Shown: positions 9,114 to 17,513 of the stretch, piece by piece
Numbering within the stretch: position 1 is the first letter of the stretch
How the letters are laid out: the number at the start of each line of letters is the position of its first letter
NCBI RefSeq assembly: GCF_045689235.1
Contig: NZ_CP136864.1
Location: 186,001-250,000, forward strand
Length of the DNA: 64,000 bases
Source of the DNA: Congregibacter variabilis
Lineage (GTDB): Bacteria; Pseudomonadota; Gammaproteobacteria; Pseudomonadales; Halieaceae
Direction of reading: 5' to 3'
Translations under genes and position numbers: made by a program
The notes under the pieces: model-generated
The model's database searches: none
What the model was told of the DNA's origin: nothing
Seen by the model: the letters and a program-made list of their open reading frames with translations, nothing else

Positions 9114-9353
9114 GACCACTGTTGTTGTGGCTGCTCTTTACAATCCTATGGTGAATGTCCCAACTCGGGTGTTTGGATCGCGTATGTTAAATATCCATGA
9201 TCAGTTTTATTATCGGGTAGGCAAAAATTGTTGTGTGTCGGAGTAATGTTTTATGACACGGGGAAAAGCTTAAGTACAAGACTATGGTTTTAATCCAGAC
9301 CTCTTGGCAAAACGATCACCGGGATTGCGGTCTAGCCGTCGGGTGCTTAGCAC

Positions 9354-10487
9354 ATGGCGATTAATCAAAAGCGCAGCGAGATAGACGAAATGGAAGCGCT
9401 GCTGGCAAACCTGCCGGGTACCGTGTATCGCTGTGTAAACAACCGGGACTGGTCAATGGAGTACGCCAGCGCAGGCGTATATCGACTTTGTGGATATCCC
9501 GCGTCGGCGTTGCTTGAGGGACGTCCTGATTGGGGCGATATCATACATGTTGAGGACAGGGAGCGCACATGGCGAACTGTGCAAGAAGCAGTCGCTCAGG
9601 ACAAATCTTTCGAGGTCTTTTACCGCATACAGACACCGAACGGGGCGCTGAGGTGGGTTTGTGATCGTGGTTGTCGAGTTTCCTCCAATCACGAGGTGTC
9701 TAGAATCGAGGGCTTTTTAATGGACTTTACACAGGAGCTGGAAGCGCAGGGACAGCTCCGTGCTCAGCAGGTGCAGCTTGCTGAGATAAATCGCCTGGAA
9801 TCACTTAAAGAGATAATGACCGGTATTGCACACGAGATTAATCAGCCGCTGGCAGCCATATCCAGCTACGCCCAATCAGCTCTGCATTTTGTGGATATGG
9901 AAGAGTTTAAACGTGACCGCATCCAAGATGCGCTGATAAAGATCAAGGGGCAGACTCAGCGTGCGTCGGCCGTTGTCGAGCGTATTCGAGATCTTGCTCA
10001 GACCGGCTTACAGCGCAATGAACGCGTCGATTGCAATGCTCTATTAACGCGCATTCGCGACCTCATTGAACCAAGAGCTCGTATGAAACGAAATCATATC
10101 GGTCTTGATCTGACAGACGCTGATAGCAGTGTCTGGGGTGATCCAGTGCAGCTGGAACAGTTGATGCTCAATCTTGTGCGCAATGCCATGGATGCTACCG
10201 AGCGGCAGGCCGACTTTCAGCGCCCAGAGATTCTGTTGAGAACAAGTGTGGAAGATGGTCATGGGATTCGGCTTTCGGTGATCGACAGCGGTCGAGGGCT
10301 AAGCGCGGTGCAGGCCGAAGGACTGTTTAGGCCTTTTGGTACAGATCAAGGATCGCGGATCAAGCTGGGGCTTGCGGTGGCGCGTTCCATTGCTGAAGCG
10401 CATCACGGCCAGCTCAACTATTGTCAAAACCCTACGCAAGGAGCAACGTTTTACGTGACGCTTCCTCTGTGTAAAGGAAGAAAGTGA
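9354..10487 (+). CDS. PAS-domain sensor histidine kinase (FixL/NtrB type, soluble)
   Basis: This 377-residue cytoplasmic kinase has a PAS_3-like domain at about residues 15-128 (YASAGVYRLCGYP, IHVEDRERTW). A dimerisation helix follows with phospho-acceptor H160 in GIAHEINQPLAAIS, then an ATPase domain with N277 (LNLVRNAMDA) and DSGRGLS. The G2 box is degenerate (SRIKLGLAVAR). There are no membrane segments, so it senses an internal signal; I see no haem ligand that can be asserted. It overlaps the following FixJ-type regulator by 4 bp (ATGA), so the two are almost certainly a cognate pair. Confidence 0.9.
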   Translation: MAINQKRSEIDEMEALLANLPGTVYRCVNNRDWSMEYASAGVYRLCGYPASALLEGRPDWGDIIHVEDRERTWRTVQEAVAQDKSFEVFYRIQTPNGALRWVCDRGCRVSSNHEVSRIEGFLMDFTQELEAQGQLRAQQVQLAEINRLESLKEIMTGIAHEINQPLAAISSYAQSALHFVDMEEFKRDRIQDALIKIKGQTQRASAVVERIRDLAQTGLQRNERVDCNALLTRIRDLIEPRARMKRNHIGLDLTDADSSVWGDPVQLEQLMLNLVRNAMDATERQADFQRPEILLRTSVEDGHGIRLSVIDSGRGLSAVQAEGLFRPFGTDQGSRIKLGLAVARSIAEAHHGQLNYCQNPTQGATFYVTLPLCKGRK

Positions 10488-11146
10488 TGCAGAAGACGAC
10501 TGATAGTGCTCAGCGTGTGTTTGTTGTGGATGATGACCCCGATGTGCGTGACTCCCTTGGTATGCTGCTGGAGTCTGTCGACTTGCCGTATAGTCTCTAC
10601 GCCACGGCTCAGGCATTTCTGGATGATGTGGAAAATGTTCCGGTGGGTTGTATCGTGCTGGATATACGAATGCCGGGGATGAGTGGGCTGGAGCTGCAAG
10701 AAGAGCTTCGTCACCGTGAGCTGCCGCTACCGATTATTTTTATTACCGGGCATGGCGACATCAGTATGGCGGTGAAAGCAATGCGGCTCGGGGCATTAGA
10801 TTTTGTGACCAAGCCATACCATGAGCAAGCGCTACTCGATCGGATTCATGAGGCGCTTGCCCAGGACGCCAGCAACCGACAGCTGATGTACGACCACTAT
10901 GAGCGAACAAAGCGAATTTCCTCACTTACGCCTCGCGAGCATCAGGTGTTTGAACGTGTGACAGATGGACTTGCCAACAAGGTGATAGCCTTTGATCTGA
11001 CGGTCAGTGAGCGAACAGTCGAAGTTCATCGTGCCCAGGTAATGAAAAAGCTCGGAGTGCGTTCCGTGGCTGAACTGGTGCGTATACGTCTGGAGGCCGA
11101 GAGGCCCTTGCATGAGCCTGTCACCGCTTCAGCGGATGCTCAATAG
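10484..11146 (+). CDS. FixJ-family response regulator (receiver + LuxR-type HTH)
   Basis: The 220-residue protein has an N-terminal receiver with acidic residues DDD at 16-18, D60 as acceptor (IVLDIRMPG), T88 and K110. A C-terminal LuxR/GerE-type helix-turn-helix lies at about residues 145-205 (LTPREHQVFERV, SERTVEVHRAQVMKKLGV). This is the FixJ/TodT/NodW architecture. It is translationally coupled to the PAS kinase upstream by a 4-bp overlap. Its targets are not visible; the adjacent aldolase and other genes of this cluster are candidates. Confidence 0.92.
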   Translation: MMQKTTDSAQRVFVVDDDPDVRDSLGMLLESVDLPYSLYATAQAFLDDVENVPVGCIVLDIRMPGMSGLELQEELRHRELPLPIIFITGHGDISMAVKAMRLGALDFVTKPYHEQALLDRIHEALAQDASNRQLMYDHYERTKRISSLTPREHQVFERVTDGLANKVIAFDLTVSERTVEVHRAQVMKKLGVRSVAELVRIRLEAERPLHEPVTASADAQ

Positions 11147-11149
11147 GCG

Positions 11150-11650
11150 CTACTGATTGACTAACCGGCGATGCACAGTCAGCGGGAGCTTACGCAAGAT
11201 AGTCCATCCGTTACCCTCAATATCGGGACGCTTGAGTTCTTCGGCGAGCTCAGTGCGCTGCCCCAGAGTGAGAGAGTCGCGAAAATCGATTAGTTTCTCT
11301 AACAGTGTTTCTGTGAAATTCTCTCTGGATGTAAAGGCTGCATGTAGTGCTGCGACCAATTCATCAGGGTCGTTGTTGCCCATCACTAACTCCACAAAGT
11401 CATCATGAGAGTATTTTTTGGGTAAGGCATGTCTGCTCCGTTCGAGCCATGCGGTCAGCTCGTTGAGCTTCTCTTCACTATTTCTGTTTAAAACAAAATG
11501 CTCACGAAATCTTGTTAAGCCATCAGCCACCCGGTCTTCGTCACTTTGCAGAAACATCAGCATCCATCCTCTTTCCTGATCACGACATAGCAATGTAAAC
11601 CAACGCTCTTGTAGGCAAGTATTGTGGATTACCCGTGGCTGCTTATGCAC
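11150..11650 (-). CDS. Uncharacterised 166-residue helical protein
   Basis: I do not recognise this protein. It starts at GTG 11650; internal ATGs at 11563 and 11557 have a better ribosome-binding sequence (AAGAGGA) and would give about 135 residues, so the start is unsure. The N-terminal part reads like a beta hairpin (RWFTLLCRDQERGWMLMFLQ). The remainder is helical and charged, with motifs loosely like Spy/CpxP-type proteins (LTLGQRTELAEELKR), but there is no signal peptide. It converges with the FixJ-type gene with a 3-bp gap. It lies downstream of the PAS-receiver gene on the same strand with an 86-bp gap. Confidence 0.6.
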   Translation of the reverse strand: MHKQPRVIHNTCLQERWFTLLCRDQERGWMLMFLQSDEDRVADGLTRFREHFVLNRNSEEKLNELTAWLERSRHALPKKYSHDDFVELVMGNNDPDELVAALHAAFTSRENFTETLLEKLIDFRDSLTLGQRTELAEELKRPDIEGNGWTILRKLPLTVHRRLVNQ

Positions 11651-11736
11651 AGCGGCACTAAAAAATCAGGAAAACACTCATTTTCATGAGGAGACCGCGG
11701 ACGCCCGGATGGTGTCTACAGACCGGCCAGTGGTGT

Positions 11737-12840
11737 TCAGATGTTTTCCGGGTTTCTTGCCAGGGCAAGGAGTTGTTCTGGATCGATGGGTTTGGTCAGT
11801 ATTGCGCAGTTGCACAAATTGGCCGCTCGGATTTCATCGCCGGTCGTATCGCCGGTCAACAGAATTGATGGCAGTTGACTATCAGTGATCCTGCGGACTC
11901 TTTTAATCAGTTCGACACCGTTGTCTCCGGGCAGTTGGTAATCGAACAACAAGATGTCCGGCCTGGCACCTGCGTCAAGCTGTGCCATCGCGTCATCACC
12001 GCAGCGTGCGCTGTGCACTTTCGAACCGATGGATTCAAACAACATAGTTGTCGCATCGACGATGGCCGGATCATCATCAATCAACAGTATTGTGGGTGCG
12101 TTTACGGTGTTTCCTGAGTCCTTGATAATCGACTCTTCATGGCGCTCGTCGCTGTCCTGATATTGTTGGCTTTGACTGTCCAGGCTATCTACAAGAGCCC
12201 CTAGCGTACTCACGGATCGTTGCATTTCATCGGTCAGGCTCAGTAGCTGCGGGTCAGTCAATTCACGGGTAATGGCTGAGAGGCAGGAATCGAGGGAGTT
12301 CAGGGGTCGTCGGAGGTCGTCACTCGCCGATGCCAGGGCGGGGGAGTTGCCGTTTGTGGATGTACAAGCGGTGGTGCCGGCTCGATGGTGTGTATTATCC
12401 GTAGCTTCTGCGTTTTCTAGAGTTACAGATAAATTGTCAGTTGGTGGTTTGTCAAAAAGTGAAGATTTTTTAAGAGTCGCCTCTCGAATCACCGCAATGA
12501 CAAAAGAGCCCTCATCGGATTGCACTGGACTGAGAGTGATCTCTATAGGTAATTCAAGCCCGTCCTTTCGTCGGCCATAGGGATTAAGTCCAATACCCAT
12601 AACTTTTCGTGTTGCTGCATGCGCGTAGTGTTGCCGACGTTTGAGATGGTCATCGCGAAATCGTTTGGGAAGGAGTATATCCAGTGGTTGGTTAATGAGC
12701 TCATCGCGCGAGTAGGCAAATAGCGCCTCTATCTGCTGATTACAGAGCACGATTTTTCCTAGTTGATCCACCACGATCATGGCGTCTGGCGCGGCGTCCA
12801 GGAACTTCCGCGCAAGCAAGCCTTCACTAACTGTTGTCAC
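11737..12840 (-). CDS. PAS - degenerate histidine-kinase core - receiver protein
   Basis: The 367-residue protein has a PAS domain at about residues 8-122 (AAPDAMIVVDQLGKIVLCN). A linker follows, then a segment ASASDDLRRPLNSLDSCL at 170-187 that aligns with the H-box of the PAS kinase at 18810-20354 (AAASHDLRQPLQSLNLYL), but the phospho-accepting His is Asp (D174). No ATPase domain follows. The C-terminus is a complete receiver: D255-D257, D300 (LLFDYQLPG), T329 and K350. It is thus a sensor-receiver relic that must be phosphorylated by another kinase. Its PAS domain is also clearly paralogous to the first PAS of the 18810-20354 kinase. It lies downstream of a CheB/CheR-kinase and FixJ pair. 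Confidence 0.87.
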   Translation of the reverse strand: MTTVSEGLLARKFLDAAPDAMIVVDQLGKIVLCNQQIEALFAYSRDELINQPLDILLPKRFRDDHLKRRQHYAHAATRKVMGIGLNPYGRRKDGLELPIEITLSPVQSDEGSFVIAVIREATLKKSSLFDKPPTDNLSVTLENAEATDNTHHRAGTTACTSTNGNSPALASASDDLRRPLNSLDSCLSAITRELTDPQLLSLTDEMQRSVSTLGALVDSLDSQSQQYQDSDERHEESIIKDSGNTVNAPTILLIDDDPAIVDATTMLFESIGSKVHSARCGDDAMAQLDAGARPDILLFDYQLPGDNGVELIKRVRRITDSQLPSILLTGDTTGDEIRAANLCNCAILTKPIDPEQLLALARNPENI

Positions 12841-12925
12841 CCGTACCGCTCACATCACAAGGCAATTACCTATCATTAAAACGGTAACGCTGACTGTAGG
12901 TAATGCGTGTAAGCCCGTACGTGTA

Positions 12926-12947
12926 GTTACTGACGTGTTACTGACGT
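12926..12947. repeat. Perfect 11-bp tandem repeat, possible operator
   Basis: GTTACTGACGT occurs twice without a gap (12926-12936, 12937-12947), 86 bp before the start of the leftward PAS-receiver gene and just after the stop of the leftward FixJ-type gene. Tandem sites of about one helical turn are typical of response-regulator binding. Nothing in the sequence shows which regulator would bind. Confidence 0.4.
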
Positions 12948-12959
12948 ATTACGGAGGTT

Positions 12960-13580
12960 TTACGCAAGGTCACAGTTTTCTGACATGCTGACCAGCTCAG
13001 GTAAGGAACGCGCCTGCATTTTCTCCATTAAGCGCGCTCGATACGTCTCAACAGTGCGGTGGCTGATGTTCAGTGTTTCGGCAATTGCTCGATTCGAGGT
13101 GTTGGCTGCCCCTGCGACCAATAGGCCCATGACCTCGCGCTCCCGTTCGCTCAGGCGCGCAAAGCGTGTTCGGACATCATCCCGTTTCTCCCTTGCAATG
13201 CGCTGTCGCCGATCCTGGTCCAGTGCTTCATCAATACGCTTTATCAGCAGAGATAATTCATAGGGCTTTTCCAGAAAGTCAACGGCGCCGTTGCGCATGG
13301 CGCGCGCTGCTATTGGTATATCGCCGTATGCCGTCAAAAATATGATGGGGATATCAAGGCCACTATCCAGCAGTCGATCCTGGAGCTCAAGTCCGGTCAT
13401 GTTCGGCATAAGTAAATCGAGTAACAGGCATCCGGGGCGATCATTGTTCGGGGCATCGAGAAAATCCTCCGCCGAGGAAAAGCATTCGACATACAGTCCG
13501 CGCTCGCGAAGCGACACAGACAGTCCTTTGCGAATCGCAGCATCGTCGTCTACTACGAAAATTGTTGGCTCATCTATCAT
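12960..13580 (-). CDS. FixJ-family response regulator
   Basis: This 206-residue receiver-LuxR protein has the acidic pocket DDD at 11-13, D55 as acceptor (CLLLDLLMP), a Thr in FLTAYGD and the Lys in FLEKPYE. The C-terminal helix-turn-helix contains LSEREREVMGLLVAG and SHRTVETYRARLMEKM. Its start overlaps the stop of the CheB/CheR kinase gene by 4 bp (13577-13580), making that kinase the likely partner. It is similar in layout to the FixJ-type protein at 10484-11146, so the region contains two parallel kinase/FixJ pairs. Confidence 0.92.
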   Translation of the reverse strand: MIDEPTIFVVDDDAAIRKGLSVSLRERGLYVECFSSAEDFLDAPNNDRPGCLLLDLLMPNMTGLELQDRLLDSGLDIPIIFLTAYGDIPIAARAMRNGAVDFLEKPYELSLLIKRIDEALDQDRRQRIAREKRDDVRTRFARLSEREREVMGLLVAGAANTSNRAIAETLNISHRTVETYRARLMEKMQARSLPELVSMSENCDLA

Positions 13581-16500
13581 CGGTGATCATCTTCACTTGA
13601 AATAGGCAGCAAAAAGTGAAATCGCGCCCCCGTGCCTGTGGGTGAATCTACCCAGATTTTGCCCCCATGGCTTTGTATAATCGAGCGGCATATCCATAGG
13701 CCCATGCCCAGTCCCTCGGCCTTATTCGTCTGAAAGGGTTCAAAAAGATGCTCTCCACTGGCTTTGTCAATACCAGGACCTGTGTCTTCTACCGTTACCC
13801 GAACGCTGTGAGCCTTGTCGGTATCCAACTGGCTGCTAATTTCTATGCATCGTGGACGGCTGTCCACGGTCTGTAAGGCTTCTATGCTGTTTTTGGTTAG
13901 GTTTACCAATACCTGACTTATCTGAATGGGGTCTCCCCACACGGGCGGGAGCTCATCCGCCAGGTTCAGATGCACAGTCACATCGTGTTGCTCACCGTCC
14001 ATGCGAATAAACTCAACCGCCTCTCTGACGATGCTGTTCATGTCAATTGACTCACGAATGGACTCTCTATGGCCGAGGAATCTTCGCAAATTATGAATAA
14101 TTTTTCCGGCGCGTTGCGACTGCGCCGTTGCATCTTTGAGAGTCTGAAGCAGGTCTTCCTGCCGGGCGGGATCAAAGTCCCGTGCAATGGAAAGTGCCGC
14201 GTCACAAAAATGTACAATCGATGTAATAGGTTGATTCAACTCGTGAGCAAGCCCGGCGGCCATCTCACCGGCCGTGATAATTCGAGCTTCCAGGGCTATC
14301 TCTGCTTGCCTGGCTTGTCGTTCTGCCAGCTTTAATAACGTCAGATCGCGTTCAATAGTGGCCAGCGCGTAAGGATGCCCTTGCGTGTCCAGCAAAGGCG
14401 TGATGGCAACAGATACGCTTACAAGCTTGCCATCTTTGCGGCGCCTAAGCATTTCTGAGACGGCTGTTGTTTTACCGGCAAAGACGTTACTACGGATCAT
14501 TTGTGAAGCGGCTTGTTCGCGGTCTGGTTCGATATCGCAGACTTGCATCCCTAATGCCTCTGCTTCGCTATAGCCATATAGAGTCTCTGCGCCGGTGTTC
14601 CATGCCAAAAATTGGCCATCGGCAGTCTGCACAGTGATTGCGTCGTTAGAGTGTTTTAACACCGCAGCCAAACGCTTGGCATCACGTGCATCTGCCAGAG
14701 ACTCGCTTGCGTCAAAAATTGTAATAATGAGTCCCCGATCGCCGGCCGCGGTATTGATGGGTGTCAGGCGTATTAGGTAGCTTTTCTCGCCCAATTCGAG
14801 TTCTCGACTAACAGTTTTGCCAGTATTAATCGCTCTATGTAGTTCTTGCAGCAACGGGGTTAAATCCACAGCCCCACCAATCGCTATTAACGGCCTTCCG
14901 ATGCTGTCTGGTATCAGGTCAAAAAACTCACAGCTGGCTGCTGAGTAACGTATGACCTGCATCTCGCTATCGAGTACGACGATTCCGGCCAGCGCCGAAT
15001 TGAGAATGTTCTCGATATCCCGCTTGGCCGTCTCTAAAGCCTTCGATTGAACGCGCAGCTCTTCATTCGCGGTGCTGAGCTCTTCGTTGACGGATTGTGC
15101 CTCTTCATTTGTAGTCTGCAGTTCCTCATGCGCAGATTGAAGCTCTTCTGTAGTCGATTGATACTCTTCGTTAACGGACTGCAATTCCTCGTTAGAGGCT
15201 TCGAGTTGTTCAATATTAGTTTGCAAGTGATCGCGGGTGGCGGACAGTTCCTGCTCAAGCTCTCGAACGCGAAACGCCGCGTTGTCATCAACGGCAGTTT
15301 CGGCGCGGTATTCGGGCACTGCGCGAGCTTCAAAGAGAACGAGTGTTTGGCTCGAATGCCCGACGGCACTGGTGGTGGGAGTTGCTATCAATACCAATTC
15401 TGATTTGCCGGCCTTATCTACAAATATCACGGGTTTGCTGCGCACCGTGTCTTGTTCTCGTTGGGCTTTTTGTAAAGTTAAGCGCAGCTCAACGCGCAGG
15501 GGCAGAATTACCATGTCCAACAAATTTATACTGACATTGCCGTCTGGCAGTTTGATAAACCTGCTGAGGTCACCGTGCAGATGCAGCACGTTAAACCGCT
15601 GATCAATCAGCACGCCCGGCGGAGCGTACTTGTCAAAAACCAAATCTCGAATTCGCTCTTCCTGACGTCCGGCGTCACTCACGAATGTTTCTTTTTCTTG
15701 GGTCTTCGGTGTTCGTGGCTCTCGGCGCATCAGTACCGGAGGAAAACCCTCCAGATCTCGGCGTACAAAGACCTTGCCGCTTTCGTCAATGGTATCGAAC
15801 AACTCAGCAAGTTTTCCGACACTTTCAGAAGGTCCGAGGACCAGGTAGGCGCCGGGGTTCAGAGCATAGTGAAAAGTACTGATGAGTCGTTCCTGGGTTG
15901 GGCGCTTAAAGTAAATCAATACATTTCGACAACTCACGAGATCTAAACGGCTAAAGGGTGGGTTGTGCAATAGATCGTGCTTTGCAAAAACCACCATGTC
16001 ACGAATAGACGGAGAAACCTTATAGCTTCCATCCGTAGCAACAAAATACTTGTCTCTTAAAGCTGCAGGTACGTGCTGAAGCGTCGGTCTCAAGTAGACG
16101 CTTTTTCGTGCAACTTTGATGGCGTGCTCGTCTATATCGGTAGCAAAAATTTGCACCTCGCGTTTCTGGGCAGCATCGTCCAACTCTTCCGCCAGGAGTA
16201 TGGCTACAGAAAACGCTTCCTCGCCGGTTGCACAGCCTGGTATCCAGATGCGGATGGACTCGTCGTTTTTCTTGCGGGCAATAATCGATCGAAGAATCCC
16301 ACGAATGGTTTCGAAAGTTTTGGCGTCGCGAAAAAAATCGGTCACAGAAATAAGCGTATCCTGTAAAAGTAGCTCAGCCTCTGAATTCGATGTCTTGACC
16401 AGTTTCAGATAAGCGCCGAGGTCGGGTTGTTTGGTTACAATCCGTCGCCGCTCCATACGCCGCCTAAGTGTTGTTTCCTTGTACTGATCAAAGGCGAAGC

Positions 16501-17161
16501 CGGTTTTACGCACGAGCGTGCGGATCAATGCTTGAAATGCGTCGCTATCATTATCTGGAACCGGTTCTGAACGCTTGGACCATTCAAGAAGATAAGCCAC
16601 CTCCTGACCGATCTTTTCTGGGGCGGTAATCACATCGGTGAGTCTTTCACGGATTATCGTCTGTGGCATATCAGGATATTCAGCTGATGCTGGTTCCTGG
16701 GCAATTGCCATGCCTTGCGCTGCCTTAATCGCGCGAACGCCCTGTAATCCGTCGCTTCCGGTGCCCGACAACACAATTGCGATCGCATTTTCACCATACT
16801 GATTAGCAACCGACAGAAACAGTTGGTCCACGCTATGTCGAGAACCCTGCAGGTGTTCGCTGGGTTGCAGTTGCACCATGCCATTCCTGAGGTTGACATC
16901 CATGCCGGCTGGAATGATATACAAGTAATCTGACGTTATTGCTTCACGGTTGCTTGCTGTCTTGACCTTGAGCGTGGTCACCCGTTGTAGGATCTGATCA
17001 AGCAAGCTGGGGTAGGCAGGGTCCGTATGCTGGACCAACACATAGGCGATCCCGAGTCCCACAGGCATCGTGGGCAGCATAAGCTTTAATGCCGCAAGTC
17101 CCCCAGCGGAGGCTCCGATTGCGACTACGTGAGTTGGCGCGCTGTTGTTGTTATTGGTCAC
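13577..17161 (-). CDS. CheB-CheR-PAS-PAS-histidine kinase fusion
   Basis: This very large protein (about 1194 residues) has a CheB methylesterase domain (GASAGG Ser, VQHTDP His, GTGSDG Asp). A CheR methyltransferase domain follows (WIPGCATGEEAFSVA, CRNVLIYF). Next is a long heptad coiled coil of about 80 residues rich in NEELQS-type units (DNA about 15035-15260), then two PAS domains. It ends with a NtrB/FixL-like kinase (AHELNQPITSIVHF, NLTKNSIEAL, DTGPGID, GMGLWICRS). It lacks the N-terminal receiver of true CheB. GTG at 17161 was chosen because the CheB fold begins about ten residues later; a TTG at 17203 overlapping cbpM is the alternative. It is probably a phosphorelay input for the coupled FixJ-type regulator. 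Confidence 0.9.
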   Translation of the reverse strand: MTNNNNSAPTHVVAIGASAGGLAALKLMLPTMPVGLGIAYVLVQHTDPAYPSLLDQILQRVTTLKVKTASNREAITSDYLYIIPAGMDVNLRNGMVQLQPSEHLQGSRHSVDQLFLSVANQYGENAIAIVLSGTGSDGLQGVRAIKAAQGMAIAQEPASAEYPDMPQTIIRERLTDVITAPEKIGQEVAYLLEWSKRSEPVPDNDSDAFQALIRTLVRKTGFAFDQYKETTLRRRMERRRIVTKQPDLGAYLKLVKTSNSEAELLLQDTLISVTDFFRDAKTFETIRGILRSIIARKKNDESIRIWIPGCATGEEAFSVAILLAEELDDAAQKREVQIFATDIDEHAIKVARKSVYLRPTLQHVPAALRDKYFVATDGSYKVSPSIRDMVVFAKHDLLHNPPFSRLDLVSCRNVLIYFKRPTQERLISTFHYALNPGAYLVLGPSESVGKLAELFDTIDESGKVFVRRDLEGFPPVLMRREPRTPKTQEKETFVSDAGRQEERIRDLVFDKYAPPGVLIDQRFNVLHLHGDLSRFIKLPDGNVSINLLDMVILPLRVELRLTLQKAQREQDTVRSKPVIFVDKAGKSELVLIATPTTSAVGHSSQTLVLFEARAVPEYRAETAVDDNAAFRVRELEQELSATRDHLQTNIEQLEASNEELQSVNEEYQSTTEELQSAHEELQTTNEEAQSVNEELSTANEELRVQSKALETAKRDIENILNSALAGIVVLDSEMQVIRYSAASCEFFDLIPDSIGRPLIAIGGAVDLTPLLQELHRAINTGKTVSRELELGEKSYLIRLTPINTAAGDRGLIITIFDASESLADARDAKRLAAVLKHSNDAITVQTADGQFLAWNTGAETLYGYSEAEALGMQVCDIEPDREQAASQMIRSNVFAGKTTAVSEMLRRRKDGKLVSVSVAITPLLDTQGHPYALATIERDLTLLKLAERQARQAEIALEARIITAGEMAAGLAHELNQPITSIVHFCDAALSIARDFDPARQEDLLQTLKDATAQSQRAGKIIHNLRRFLGHRESIRESIDMNSIVREAVEFIRMDGEQHDVTVHLNLADELPPVWGDPIQISQVLVNLTKNSIEALQTVDSRPRCIEISSQLDTDKAHSVRVTVEDTGPGIDKASGEHLFEPFQTNKAEGLGMGLWICRSIIQSHGGKIWVDSPTGTGARFHFLLPISSEDDHR

Positions 17162-17192
17162 TAATCGCTCATTATGTGTACATAAGCGACCG

Positions 17193-17513
17193 TTACTCAA
17201 CAATGAATCGATTTAAACGTTGGCGGAGAGCCTGGTTTTCTGACTCCAGACGCTCTTTTTCGCGAAGTAAATCAATCAGCATCGCGGTGGCGACCCAATC
17301 CAGGTCCAGATCCTCGTGTAGGCGTATGGCTCTGCGAATCCAAACGAGTTGGCTTTCCTCAAACACCCATTCTTCAGTCATATGACCTGCCACTGGCATA
17401 GCAATCTCATGATCTACCGCGCTTACGATGATCGACTCGCTGATATCCTCGTATTCGCAAAGCTCTCGGATAGTGACGTGATAATTATCAGTGCTCATAG
17501 GGATGTCTCCCAC
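17193..17513 (-). CDS. cbpM: Chaperone modulator CbpM
   Basis: This 106-residue protein matches the CbpM/YccD family: a MerR-like helix-turn-helix fold that binds the J-domain of CbpA and inhibits its co-chaperone and DNA-binding activity. Family-like features are the acidic YHVTIRELCEYEDIS start, the EEWVFEESQLVWIRRAIRLHEDLDL centre and a C-terminal coiled coil of ERLESENQALRQRL type. It overlaps the end of cbpA by 19 bp, the usual cbpA-cbpM pairing, which ensures co-expression of chaperone and inhibitor. Confidence 0.9.
   Translation of the reverse strand: MGDIPMSTDNYHVTIRELCEYEDISESIIVSAVDHEIAMPVAGHMTEEWVFEESQLVWIRRAIRLHEDLDLDWVATAMLIDLLREKERLESENQALRQRLNRFIVE

Noticed and set aside
9300..9353. 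Sigma54 promoter before the PAS kinase (TTGGCA ... TTGCGG)
   Set aside because: The spacing between the two parts is much too long for a -24/-12 promoter.
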